Source of the DNA: Xiheimicrobium sp052034585
GTDB taxonomy: Bacteria > Myxococcota > Myxococcia > Myxococcales > Myxococcaceae
Length of the DNA: 64,000 bases
Reading direction: 5' to 3'
Assembly: GCA_052034585.1 (NCBI GenBank)
Contig: JBPOIJ010000028.1
Span: 1-64,000, forward strand
Part shown: positions 9,901-17,287 of the stretch, in pieces
Numbering within the stretch: the stretch's first letter is position 1
Layout: each line of letters starts with the position of its first letter
The notes under the pieces: generated by a model
What the model was told of the DNA's origin: nothing
Databases searched by the model: none
Seen by the model: the letters and a program-made list of their open reading frames with translations, nothing else
Program-made: the position numbers and the translations under genes

Positions 9901-10129
9901 CCTCGGCTTCGGCCTGCCTCCGATGATGAACAACAACAACGAGTACGCGGTCGACTACCGGCCCGATGGCGGGGCGCCCAACTACGCCTTCCGCTTCTCT
10001 CGCGATGACGGCGGCACCTGGTGCTACGCCGATCTCGACGGCCACGGCGCGAACGGCGCTGGCCAGCCGTGGGACGGGTTTCGAGGTGACGTGAGCGGCA
10101 CGGCCAACCTCGGGGTGGTGAACCCTTGA
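6968..10129 (+). CDS. Lipoprotein with IPT/TIG domain and seven YCDxDG modules
   Basis: The protein has 1053 residues from ATG 6968, which opens a lipoprotein signal (MRTRLAVFALLSLGC, Cys15). Residues about 28-110 form an IPT/TIG domain (PPTVESVSPTSGPMSGG, VTVNGSRF, TNPDGSSG). The rest is seven modules of about 125-140 residues. Each opens with a C-x-LQFP-like strand and YGQVFATG-like text, has a GYGP...W.W...FN core, and closes with Y-C-D-x-D-G-x-x-N-G. I do not recognise the module, but its paired beta strands and Asp-rich turn suggest a secreted beta-sandwich, perhaps metal or glycan binding. The longer open frame starting at 6758 overlaps the previous gene and was rejected. Confidence 0.82.
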   Translation: MRTRLAVFALLSLGCPNPMPRPDAGVTPPTVESVSPTSGPMSGGTMVTVNGSRFVDGAIVTFGSAPGTLVVVQNALRLSVRTPAVTNPGRVSLTVTNPDGSSGTLENAFTFESVMGPSINQAIVTVNAELSDRSGAAMVSVPVTAQVEIPTVTKGAGQGSGVKAQVGFARMLSSPPADADFTWTDATYSSDADGAMAGDLARDVYGGMVTVPGAMATSVVYRLAARFSVDNGQTWKLADRDGSMNGVQDAQVPRLTVDPKGVDWCRMGGRTPGTQPPTVMLRSNQPAPLVYAQVFSTNRTEAAGAGMGIKGQLGYGAMGSDPMTWTWVDGAYNVDVGNNDEWQATLPVPAEGTYRFAWRFNLDDGSYAYCDNDGLAMNGFTEDQSGTLIVSAPGIDSCVLQFPTSAGALVNAPGPIVYGRVFAAGVTDRDAGVPAVTMELGLGPAGIQPDQVSWTWQPSTFNVPVMGGGAEFQSTLPAQPQGVYAYAWRARLGSSGAYTYCDLDGSQNGFQPNQAGVYSVAPFSFSECRLQFPATITTFEGRPSGLIYGQVFATAGVTTPLADGGAPPNIAAELGYGPPMSDPALADAGWSWTQASFNVGVVGGGSEYEARVLGPAPGTYDYAYRVRHLGGAWTYCDRDGAANQYQTAQAGRLTARAFDVDECLMDTAALQAARSQPLTTPVLARVRVPSLTEDAGQGTGVTAHVGYGPMGTAPVTWMTWVPASFDSDAMDFDRYSGTFTAPGTLTTYDVAFRFSVSGRQPVYCDRDGLANGFSSAQATKLTVLNAVVSACQLRTPSAFQLASGSSLSASMSFSGTGTNMAGAAPNFRVQIGMGPRDDASTSPLWGWANATYQGELSGRDVYGLTFAPSYTGLRAVSARVTSDFGQTWTYCDLNGSDVNGYEPTQQYDVTVDPNTSIQFCKLQFPAAVSLDAGLSRVYGQVFHSGLTPDAGAPIRAEFGVGARDQEPGLSWQWSAAPFLGFGLPPMMNNNNEYAVDYRPDGGAPNYAFRFSRDDGGTWCYADLDGHGANGAGQPWDGFRGDVSGTANLGVVNP

Positions 10130-10178
10130 TGGCGCGCAGCCGTCAGGAACGCGTGGGGCCCGAGTCGGACGATGGCGG

Positions 10179-10207
10179 TTGACAGCAAGTGACACCAAAC
10201 GTAGAAG
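10179..10207 (+). promoter_or_regulatory. Sigma-70 type promoter of the tRNA-Val/tRNA-Asp unit
   Basis: A perfect -35 TTGACA lies at 10179-10184. After exactly 17 bp comes TAGAAG at 10202-10207, which matches four of six -10 positions. Transcription would start about 10214, roughly 23 bases before the mature 5' end of tRNA-Val. Confidence 0.6.
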
Positions 10208-10236
10208 CCGCGCGCTCTCGAACGTCGTACTGAGCA

Positions 10237-10308
10237 GGGCGGATAGCTCAGGGGTAGAGCGTCGCCCTTACAAGGCGAGGGTCGCAGGTTCGAAGCCTGC
10301 TCCGCCCA
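10237..10308 (+). tRNA. tRNA-Val (anticodon UAC)
   Basis: All arms fold. The acceptor is GGGCGGA/TCCGCCC, the D stem GCTC/GAGC, the anticodon stem TCGCC/GGCGA with loop CTTACAA (anticodon TAC), and the T arm GCAGG-TTCGAAG-CCTGC. The discriminator is A and no CCA is encoded. The length is 72 nt. It is followed 40 bp later by tRNA-Asp, probably in one transcript. Confidence 0.96.
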
Positions 10309-10348
10309 AGCTGGTCGTAGGACAAGTGAATACGTCCCCAAGAGACAT

Positions 10349-10422
10349 GGGGGGTTAGTTCAGCTGGTTAGAACGTCGGCCTGTCACGCCGAAGGTCAGG
10401 GGTTCAAGTCCCCTACCCCTCG
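10349..10422 (+). tRNA. tRNA-Asp (anticodon GUC)
   Basis: The 74-nt cloverleaf has acceptor GGGGGGT/ACCCCTC with one G-T pair, D stem GTTC/GAAC, anticodon stem TCGGC/GCCGA with loop CTGTCAC (anticodon GTC), and T arm AGGGG-TTCAAGT-CCCCT. The discriminator is G, as expected for tRNA-Asp. A terminator follows directly. Confidence 0.96.
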
Positions 10423-10432
10423 CACCAAGAAA

Positions 10433-10470
10433 CCCCGGAAGGCTTCGTGCTTTCCGGGGTTTTCGTTTTT
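10433..10470 (+). terminator. Rho-independent terminator after tRNA-Asp
   Basis: The stem CCCCGGAA (10433-10440) pairs with TTCCGGGG (10452-10459) across an 11-nt loop. It is followed by TTTTCGTTTTT. This is the only textbook T-tract terminator I see in the window, and it separates the tRNA unit from the downstream operon. Confidence 0.93.
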
Positions 10471-10562
10471 CCACGCCGAAAGTCGGGCGGTTGCGACGGC
10501 GGTGACAGTTCTCGGAGCCCGCGGTGTTCGACGAGCGAACCCGTCGCTCCTGGAGCCACCAC

Positions 10563-11264
10563 ATGCTTCGCCGAACCCTCGCCCTCGCCCTCCTCTCGCT
10601 GACTGCCTGCGGTCCTCTGGTGGTTGGAAACGGGAAGCGCGTCACCACCACTCGCGACCAACCCGCCTTCACCCGCGTCGACGTCTCGTCCGCCATCGAG
10701 CTCACCGCGACCCCCGGCCCCGCGAAGGTGACCGTCAGCACCGACGAGAACCTCCAGGAGTTCATCGAGACCTTCGTCGAGGGCGACCGGCTGGTGGTGC
10801 GGGTGCGTGACGAGGTGAACCTCGGCTTCCCGCACCGAATCTTCGTCGAGGTGTCGAGCCCCCGCCTGGAGGCCCTCACCGCCTCGGGAGCCTCGACCGC
10901 GCGCTTCGGGGCCACCGCGTGCGATCGCTTCGAGCTCGAGGCCTCGGGCGCCAGCACCGTCTCGGTCACCGGCCTCGACTCCACCTTGGTGAAGGCGAAC
11001 GCGAGCGGCTCGTCCACCGTACGCGCGACCGGCACCTCGAAGCAGCTCGACGCCGACGCGAGCGGCTCGTCGTCGATGTTGATCCGCGAGCTCTCCTCGA
11101 CCAACGCGACGGTGCGCGCCGACGGGGCGTCGGTGCTCCAGTTCACCGCGACCGGCACCGCCTCGGGCCACGCCTCGGGCGCCTCGACGATCGAGATCTT
11201 CGGACACCCAGCGTCGGCGCAGATCGACTCGAGCGGCGCCTCGACCGTGCGTCGCGCCGAGTGA
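10563..11264 (+). CDS. GIN-domain (DUF2807) lipoprotein
   Basis: The protein has 233 residues from ATG 10563, which begins the lipoprotein signal MLRRTLALALLSLTAC (Cys16). The remainder is the repetitive right-handed beta-helix style of the GIN / DUF2807 family (putative autotransporter-adhesin head). It starts with FTRVDVSSAIELTATPG and continues with repeated ASGAST, ASGSST and SSGAST turns roughly every 20-25 residues. The family is associated with the cell envelope, but its function is not established. It ends 29 bp before a sigma-factor gene on the same strand and may share its transcript. Confidence 0.85.
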   Translation: MLRRTLALALLSLTACGPLVVGNGKRVTTTRDQPAFTRVDVSSAIELTATPGPAKVTVSTDENLQEFIETFVEGDRLVVRVRDEVNLGFPHRIFVEVSSPRLEALTASGASTARFGATACDRFELEASGASTVSVTGLDSTLVKANASGSSTVRATGTSKQLDADASGSSSMLIRELSSTNATVRADGASVLQFTATGTASGHASGASTIEIFGHPASAQIDSSGASTVRRAE

Positions 11265-11293
11265 CCGCCCGCCCACCTCTTCTGCTAACCAGC

Positions 11294-11839
11294 GTGACTC
11301 GAACCATCAGCCTGGCGCGCGCGACCGCGAGCGTCGAAGAACCCGAGGGCACCTTGGCCGTCGACGTCGAAGCGCTCTACCGCCGGTACGGGCCGATGGT
11401 GCTCCGGCGGTGCCGCCGCCTCTTGCGCGACGAAGGGCAGGCGCTCGACGCGATGCAAGACGTCTTCGTGCAGCTCGTCCGTCACCAGCACTCGCTCGAC
11501 GCCGCAGCGCCCTCCTCGCTCCTCTTCCGCCTGGCGACGAACGTGAGCCTCAACCGGTTGCGGACGCAGAAGCGCAAGCCGATGGACGCCGACGACGAGC
11601 TGGTGCTCACCATCGCGCAGGAACTCGACGAGGAGGCCCGCGCCCACGCCGCCTCGATGCTCCGACGCCTGTTCGACGCGGAGCCCGCCTCGACCGCCAC
11701 CATCGCGGTGCTGCACCTGCTCGACGGCAAGACGCACGAAGAGGTCGCCGCCGACGTGGGCTTGTCCGTGTCGGGTGTTCGCAAGCGCCTGCGCAAGTTG
11801 AGTGAAAAGCTGACCTCGCTCGAAGGGGCCTCCCGATGA
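11294..11839 (+). CDS. ECF-type RNA polymerase sigma factor
   Basis: This 181-residue protein starts at GTG 11294, just after the GIN gene, because the longer frame lies inside that gene. Region 2 is visible as YRRYGPMVLRRCRRLL, DALDAMQDVFVQL and FRLATNVSLNRLR. Region 4 is a helix-turn-helix, HEEVAADVGLSVSGVRKRLRKL. There is no region 3, which fits the ECF class. Its stop overlaps the next start by four bases (ATGA), so it is translated with a membrane protein that is probably its anti-sigma factor. Confidence 0.88.
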   Translation: MTRTISLARATASVEEPEGTLAVDVEALYRRYGPMVLRRCRRLLRDEGQALDAMQDVFVQLVRHQHSLDAAAPSSLLFRLATNVSLNRLRTQKRKPMDADDELVLTIAQELDEEARAHAASMLRRLFDAEPASTATIAVLHLLDGKTHEEVAADVGLSVSGVRKRLRKLSEKLTSLEGASR

Positions 11840-12573
11840 CGTCTCGACAGGAACCACCCGACTGGCTGCTCGAGCAGTACCACCTCGGCGAGCTCGGTCC
11901 CGATCAACGCGCGCGCGTCGAGCTGGCGCTGGCGAACGACCCGTCGGTGAAGGGTCGCCTCGACGCGCTGGCAGCCGACGATCAGCAGGTGCTCGCCAGC
12001 CATCCTCCGGCGCGCGTCGCCGCCAGCATCAGGGCCGCCGCAAAAGCGCCCACCACCGCCTTCGGTTGGAGGCCCGCGCTCGCAGGCCTGGCCGCGCTCA
12101 CCGTCACCGGCGTCCTCGTCGGGCTGGTCCTCGTCGACCCGGGCGCCGACGACACCCGCCTCAAGGGCACCGGCGCACCGCTCACCCTCTTTCGGTTGAC
12201 CCCAACGGGTGCCGAGCCGCTCGCGAGTGGCCGGGAGGTGAACGCCGGCGACGTGGTGCAGGCCCGCTTCCGCCTCGAGAAGCGGTCCTTCGTCACCTTG
12301 CTCTCGTTCGATGCGCTGGGCCAGGTGACGATCCACTCCGACGACGCCTTCGAGCCTGGCAGTCACGTCTCGGCGACCTCCTTCGAGCTCGATCGCACTC
12401 CGGGCTTCGAGCGCTTCGTGTTGATCACCTCGCCCGTCAAGCTGGCGGTCGATCGCGCCACCATCGCCGCGCAGGAGGCCGCCCACTCGCCCGAGCCCCG
12501 AGACGCGCCCCTTCGGCTGCCCAAGGAATCGACCCAGACCTCGTTCGTGCTGGTGAAGAAGGTGCTGCCTTGA
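11836..12573 (+). CDS. Probable anti-sigma factor, single-pass membrane protein
   Basis: The protein has 245 residues. The cytoplasmic N-terminus (PPDWLLEQYHLGELGPDQRARVE) resembles the short helical sigma-binding segment of zinc-less anti-sigma proteins and has no HxxxCxxC motif. One membrane helix lies at about residues 80-100 (LAGLAALTVTGVLVGLVLV). The outer domain of about 140 residues contains ARFRLEKRSFVTLLSFDALG, like the DUF4384-type domains often found beside secreted caspases. It overlaps the sigma gene by four bases upstream and the caspase gene by four bases (TTGA) downstream. The anti-sigma role is inferred from position and layout. Confidence 0.7.
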   Translation: MTSRQEPPDWLLEQYHLGELGPDQRARVELALANDPSVKGRLDALAADDQQVLASHPPARVAASIRAAAKAPTTAFGWRPALAGLAALTVTGVLVGLVLVDPGADDTRLKGTGAPLTLFRLTPTGAEPLASGREVNAGDVVQARFRLEKRSFVTLLSFDALGQVTIHSDDAFEPGSHVSATSFELDRTPGFERFVLITSPVKLAVDRATIAAQEAAHSPEPRDAPLRLPKESTQTSFVLVKKVLP

Positions 12574-14678
12574 TCCTCCCGCTCCTCTGCACCGTCTTGC
12601 TGCAAGCCGCTCCCGAGCCAGCGGTGCGGCGCTACGCGGTGGTCGTCGGCGCCAACGACGGCGGGAAGGCGCGCGTCACGCTTCGGTATGCGGCCAGCGA
12701 TGCCAAGGCGGTCGCGGGCGTCCTCGGTGAGCTCGGCGGCATCCAGCGTGGCGATCTGGTGTCGGTCGAAGAGCCCACTCCCGAGCAGCTGCGCCGCGTG
12801 CTCGACGAACTCGAGAGCAAGCTGACGAAGGACCGGGCCACCGCGAGCCGCCTCGAGCTCGTCTTCTACTACTCGGGCCATTCCGACGAGACCGCCTTGC
12901 GGCTGGGAGAGGCGACGTTTCCCTACGACGAGCTGAGGCGACGGCTCGAGTCGATGCCGGCCGACGTGCGGGTCGCGATCGTCGATGCCTGTGCCTCGGG
13001 CGCGCTCACCCGAGCCAAAGGTGGCGTCTCGCGCGCGCCGTTCCTCGTCGACGCCTCGACCCAGCTCAAGGGCCACGCCTTTCTCACCTCGGCGTCGGTC
13101 GACGAGGCCGCCCAGGAGTCGGATCGGCTCAAGGCGAGCGTCTTCACCCATGCGCTGCTCTCGGGCCTGCGAGGCGGCGCCGATGCGAGCCGCGACGGGC
13201 GGGTGACGCTGAACGAGGCCTACCAGTTCGCCTTCAACGAGACCCTCGCGCGCACCGCCTCGACGCTCAACCCGCAGCGCCCGAACTTCGACATCCAGCT
13301 CGTGGGCAGCGGCGAGATGGTGCTCACCGACGTACGCGCGGCCTCGGCGCAGCTCGAGCTCGGCGCGGCGGTGGGCGGGCGGGTCTTCGTGCTGAGTGGA
13401 ACGGGCGCGCTCGTCGTCGAGCTCGCGAAGACCAAGGGCTCGCCGATGCAGCTGGGCGTGGAGCCGGGCAGCTACCGGGTGTTGGTCGACGACTCCGGCA
13501 AGCTCGGCGAGCTCAAGGTGGCCCTCGCCGAACGCCAGACGGTGACGGTCGAGCCAGGGCAGCTGACGACGGTGACGAAAGACGCCCTGGTGACGCGTGG
13601 CGATCGGCCGACCCGTTCGCTGCCGGTCGACGTCGCCTTCGTGTACCCGTTGAGCATCGGCGGCGCGCTCGGAGAACCGCCGCACACCTTCTTCTCGCTC
13701 GGCATTCTCACCGCCCGTGAGGGAGAAGTGACCGGCGCGGCGGTGAGCACCGTCGGCGCGTGGATCGACGGGCCCACCACGGGCGTCGCGATCGGAGGCG
13801 TCGGCTTTCGCACGGGTGGCCTCACGGGCCTCGGGGCTGCGGGCGCCGTGTTCGTCTCGACCGAAGCGGCGACGGGGCTCGTCGTCGCGCCGGTCACCAT
13901 CGTCTCGAGCCGGGTCTCGGGCGCGGAGGTGGGCGCCGCCAACGTCGCCACCGCCGGCCTCTTCGGCGCGCAGGTCGGCGCCGCCAACGTCGCGATCGGA
14001 GATTCGGTGGCGTTGCAGGCCGGCGCGGCGAACGTGACGCTGGGGCACTTCTCGGGCCTCCAGGGCTCGGCGGCGAACGTGGTCGGCGGCAACGTGGTCG
14101 GCGCGCAGGTCGGGCTGCTGAACATCGGCGGAGACGTCGTCGGCGCGCAGCTCGGAGTGGTGAACATCGCCGGCACGGTGCGCGGCGCCCAGCTCGGCCT
14201 GGTGAACGTCGCCAAGGACGCGAGCGCGCCCATCGGCCTGGTGAACGTGATGCGCGAGGGCCGGTTCCGCGCCTCGGTCTGGGGTGGCGAAGCCTCGGTG
14301 GTGAACGCGGCCCTCAAGCTGGGAACGCGTCGGGTCTACAGCCACGTCGTCGCCGGCTGGAACCCGCGCGGCACCCACCTCAGCTATGGCTTGGGCCTGG
14401 GGCTCCACGTCGACGTCGGGCGCTTCTACGGCCAGCTCGAAGCCGACGTGCTCACCGTCTCGACCGCCTCCCGGCTCACCACCAAGGGACTCCAGACGAC
14501 GCAGCGCTTCGTCGTTGGCTACCAGGTGATCGAGGCCTTCTCGGTCTACGCCGGGCCGTCCTTCAGCCAGCTCGTCCCGATTGGAGGCGCCGACCTGAGC
14601 CCGGTCGCCCCGTGGGCCTTCGCAGCCGGCGACGTGCGCCTGGTGCCGGAGTTCGTCGTCGGCGTGCAGCTCTTCTGA
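12570..14678 (+). CDS. Secreted caspase-fold (peptidase C14) protein with surface-repeat C-terminus
   Basis: The protein has 702 residues from TTG 12570 inside TTGA, with a short export signal (ILPLLCTVLLQAAP). The caspase domain spans about residues 20-260. It has YAVVVGAND, catalytic His104 in FYYSGHSDE and catalytic Cys141 in VDACASG. A PEGA-like beta segment follows at about 290-350. Residues about 440-580 carry repeated GAQVG-x-xN, GLVNVA and LGVVNIA units, like the LA_2272-type surface-repeat family. The last 120 residues resemble outer-membrane beta strands. Caspase-like proteins are usually cytosolic, so a signal peptide plus surface repeats is unusual. Its substrate is unknown. Confidence 0.85.
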   Translation: MILPLLCTVLLQAAPEPAVRRYAVVVGANDGGKARVTLRYAASDAKAVAGVLGELGGIQRGDLVSVEEPTPEQLRRVLDELESKLTKDRATASRLELVFYYSGHSDETALRLGEATFPYDELRRRLESMPADVRVAIVDACASGALTRAKGGVSRAPFLVDASTQLKGHAFLTSASVDEAAQESDRLKASVFTHALLSGLRGGADASRDGRVTLNEAYQFAFNETLARTASTLNPQRPNFDIQLVGSGEMVLTDVRAASAQLELGAAVGGRVFVLSGTGALVVELAKTKGSPMQLGVEPGSYRVLVDDSGKLGELKVALAERQTVTVEPGQLTTVTKDALVTRGDRPTRSLPVDVAFVYPLSIGGALGEPPHTFFSLGILTAREGEVTGAAVSTVGAWIDGPTTGVAIGGVGFRTGGLTGLGAAGAVFVSTEAATGLVVAPVTIVSSRVSGAEVGAANVATAGLFGAQVGAANVAIGDSVALQAGAANVTLGHFSGLQGSAANVVGGNVVGAQVGLLNIGGDVVGAQLGVVNIAGTVRGAQLGLVNVAKDASAPIGLVNVMREGRFRASVWGGEASVVNAALKLGTRRVYSHVVAGWNPRGTHLSYGLGLGLHVDVGRFYGQLEADVLTVSTASRLTTKGLQTTQRFVVGYQVIEAFSVYAGPSFSQLVPIGGADLSPVAPWAFAAGDVRLVPEFVVGVQLF

Positions 14679-14747
14679 GCGGCTCGGGCGACGAGACGAG
14701 GGCTCGTTCGAGCAGGCGGCGACTCGGCTCTCGACCGCGTGTCCACC

Positions 14748-16754
14748 TCAATGAGGCGCGGTCGCATCCTCCACGGCGAGCACTTCCCGGAGCGTCGCGT
14801 AGTCATCCGGGCTCGGCTCGACGAAGCCGCTGATCCGCTCGATCGACGCGCCCGCTTCGGCCGGCGGCTTGAAGGAGAACAACGCGCGCTTCATCGCTGC
14901 GACCTCCGACGCTGGCACCTGAGGCCCGGCCACGATGGTGTCCTGTGGCGAGCGACCCGTGATCGCGATCTGCTGGAGGATCGACACGTCGATGCCCTGG
15001 GTGACGGCGTTCACGAAGGCGCCCGAGTACGTACCTCCTGCCGCGCACTTGCCGCTGGTGATGTCACGCAGCACCTGAAGGTGATTTCCGCTCTTCACCA
15101 CCGTCAGGTCCTTCGCCCAATCGAGCCCGGCCTTCCGCGCAGCCATGCGAGGGAAGAGGCTGCCGGTCGTCGAGTCCTCGTCGGGAATGCAGAAGATCTT
15201 CCCCTTCAGATCGGCGACCGTCGTGATGCCGGAGGTGTCGAGCGCGAGCAGCACCCCGTCGGTTCCCGCCGCCCCGCCGACGAGCTTGAGCGCGACTGGC
15301 TGGACCCGTGCGTCACGCCGCTCCGTTCGCACGAAGAGCGTCGGTGGCAGCGACGCGTACTGCACCCCGCCGTCGAGGAGCTGCTCGGCCAGCTCGTGGT
15401 AGCTCGCGGGGAAGACGACCGTGACGGGGCGGCCGGTCTCGCGCTCGAGGTGGCGTCGCAGCGGCTCCAGATCGGCCGAGAGCACCTTGGCATCGACGGT
15501 GGGCGCCCAACCGAGCCTGAGCTCGGGCCCGGTCAACGGCGGCCGGCGGAGGCGGTACCCGAGCCACCCGCCCAGGCCGATCGCGAGCAGCGCCATCAGC
15601 ACCATCAACCGCTGCTCCTTCACCGAGAGCCCAGTTCGTCGTGACACCCTCGCCGAGAGGCTCGCCCGCGGGAGCGTCTCGAAGGTGTTCGAGCCCTTGA
15701 GCTCCTTCGCCGGCTCTCTCCAGGCGGTGCGATCCTCGTCGCTGAAGCCCTCCACCTTGGCGCGCTCCACGGCGCGCTTGAGCTCGGCCTCGTTGGCACG
15801 AAGGACGTCACCGTGCACCTCGGCGACGAAGGCCGCGAGCTCGTCGGCCCCGTGCTTCAGGCTGGCCTCGTCGGCGGCCGCCTCGAGCTCGCGACGAAAC
15901 GCGTCGGCGGTCGGAGGCCGCTCGGCTGGATCACGCGAGAGCGCCTTCATCACGACGTCGACGAGCCTCGCAGGCAGGCCGTCGCGAAACTCGGAAGGCC
16001 GCCAGGAGTCGGCCGAGATGATGGCCTGCATCGTCTCGAGGTCGGACTCGCGCCGAAACAGCCGCCGCCCGGTGAGGAGCTCCCAGGTGAGGATGCCGAG
16101 CGCGAAGACGTCGCTTCGTCGATCGAGCTTCTGCTGCCGCACCTGCTCGGGCGACATGTAGTGCAGCTTGCCCTTGAGCGTTCCGCCGCGTGTCGCGTCG
16201 GTGCCCAGCTCGGTCGCCTTGGCGATGCCGAAGTCGAGCAGCTTCACGTGGCCGCCACCCGTCACCATCAAGTTGTGCGGCGAGATGTCGCGGTGCACGA
16301 GGCCGAGCGGCCGCCCATCGGGGTCGGCGAGCTCGTGAGCGGCATGGGCGCCCGCGCAGGCCTGGGCCATCAGCCCGACGACGACGCCGGGAGGGAACTG
16401 CTTGCCTTGGGCGAGGACGGCGCGCACGAGATCGCGAAGGGAGACGCCGAGCACGTGCTCCATCACGATGTACGGCGCGCCCTCGGCCTCGCTCAGCTCG
16501 TGGATCTGGACGATGTTGGGGTGGGTGAGCCGCGCGACCCACCGCGCTTCCTGCAGGAACATCTCTCGGAAGGCAGGCTCGACCGCGAGGTGGGCCAGCG
16601 CCCGCTTGATGACCACGAGGCGCTCGAAGCCGTGGGGGCCGCGATCGAGCGCGAGGAAGATCTCGGCCATTCCGCCGATGTCGAGCCGGTAGACGAGCTC
16701 GTAGCGGCCCAGGTGGCGGCGCTCAAACGCGGCGGGACCGGTGACGTCGGACAT
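14748..16754 (-). CDS. Ser/Thr protein kinase fused to PhnD-like periplasmic binding domain
   Basis: The protein has 668 residues. ATG 16754 is preferred to GTG 16760. Residues about 15-285 are a Hanks-type kinase with an atypical Gly loop (DIGGMAEIFLA), Lys in VVIKRA, HRDISPHN, DFGIAKA and MSPEQ. A polar linker and one membrane helix at about 383-402 (LMALLAIGLGGWLGYRL) follow. The outer part is a phosphonate/phosphite-type binding fold (LRLGWAPTVDA, PLRRHLERETGRPVTVVFP, YASLPPTLFVR, GKIFCIPDEDSTTG, SGNHLQVLRDI). All kinase catalytic residues are present. It looks like a one-protein ligand-sensing kinase. It converges with the caspase gene. Confidence 0.92.
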   Translation of the reverse strand: MSDVTGPAAFERRHLGRYELVYRLDIGGMAEIFLALDRGPHGFERLVVIKRALAHLAVEPAFREMFLQEARWVARLTHPNIVQIHELSEAEGAPYIVMEHVLGVSLRDLVRAVLAQGKQFPPGVVVGLMAQACAGAHAAHELADPDGRPLGLVHRDISPHNLMVTGGGHVKLLDFGIAKATELGTDATRGGTLKGKLHYMSPEQVRQQKLDRRSDVFALGILTWELLTGRRLFRRESDLETMQAIISADSWRPSEFRDGLPARLVDVVMKALSRDPAERPPTADAFRRELEAAADEASLKHGADELAAFVAEVHGDVLRANEAELKRAVERAKVEGFSDEDRTAWREPAKELKGSNTFETLPRASLSARVSRRTGLSVKEQRLMVLMALLAIGLGGWLGYRLRRPPLTGPELRLGWAPTVDAKVLSADLEPLRRHLERETGRPVTVVFPASYHELAEQLLDGGVQYASLPPTLFVRTERRDARVQPVALKLVGGAAGTDGVLLALDTSGITTVADLKGKIFCIPDEDSTTGSLFPRMAARKAGLDWAKDLTVVKSGNHLQVLRDITSGKCAAGGTYSGAFVNAVTQGIDVSILQQIAITGRSPQDTIVAGPQVPASEVAAMKRALFSFKPPAEAGASIERISGFVEPSPDDYATLREVLAVEDATAPH

Positions 16755-16820
16755 CGCCACCGAGTGTAGCGCGGCGACCTTCCCGAACGACCATCACGGA
16801 GTGACGTCGCGATGACACAC

Positions 16821-16852
16821 CACGCGAACGAGGCTGGAAGAGTGTTCGCGTG
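16821..16852 (+). promoter_or_regulatory. Inverted repeat covering the hemJ start codon
   Basis: A perfect 9-bp inverted repeat, CACGCGAAC (16821-16829) and GTTCGCGTG (16844-16852), encloses a 14-nt loop. The 3' arm ends with the GTG start of hemJ (16850-16852). The loop holds the likely ribosome site GGAAG (16836-16840). In RNA it would present the ribosome site in the loop and bury the start codon. It could instead be a DNA operator. Confidence 0.45.
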
Positions 16853-17284
16853 TACCTCGCGCTCAAGACCCTGCACGTCGTCGCGGTGATCAGCTGGATG
16901 GCCGGGCTGCTCTACATCTTCCGGCTCTTCGTCTACCACGCGATGGAGACCGAGGAGGTCGTCCGCGAGCGCTTCCAGGTGATGGAGCGGCGCCTGTTGA
17001 ACGCGATCACGACCCCGGCGGGAATCGTGACCCTCCTGAGCGGCACCGGCATGCTCGTGCTGGTGCCTGGGTACCTGTCGCAAGGGTGGCTCCAGCTCAA
17101 GCTGGTGATGGTCACCGGGCTGGTGGCAGCGCACCTCTTCGCGATCGTCGCGCGGCATCGGCTCATCGTCGAGCCGGCGCGCTGGAACCACCGCTTCTTC
17201 AGGGTGATGAACGAGCTGCCGACGATCTTGATGATCGTGATCGTCAGCATGGTGATCCTCAAGCCGCTGCTCTGGAGCTCCTGA
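16850..17284 (+). CDS. hemJ: HemJ-type protoporphyrinogen IX oxidase
   Basis: The protein has 144 residues and a GTG start. It matches the HemJ/UPF0093 family with ALKTLHVVAVISWMAGLLYIFRLFVYHA, then MERRLLNAITTPA, a GWLQLKL segment and the terminal NELPT before a last hydrophobic helix. Four membrane helices are evident. HemJ oxidises protoporphyrinogen IX to protoporphyrin IX in the inner membrane, the step before ferrochelatase. Its convergent neighbour is hemH, three bases away, so the last two heme steps lie side by side. The start codon lies in an inverted repeat. Confidence 0.9.
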   Translation: MYLALKTLHVVAVISWMAGLLYIFRLFVYHAMETEEVVRERFQVMERRLLNAITTPAGIVTLLSGTGMLVLVPGYLSQGWLQLKLVMVTGLVAAHLFAIVARHRLIVEPARWNHRFFRVMNELPTILMIVIVSMVILKPLLWSS

Positions 17285-17287
17285 CCG

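Noticed and set aside
12363..14408. 681-residue minus-strand frame opposite the caspase gene
   Set aside because: No signal, motif or ribosome site. The plus strand encodes an intact caspase dyad in an overlapping operon.
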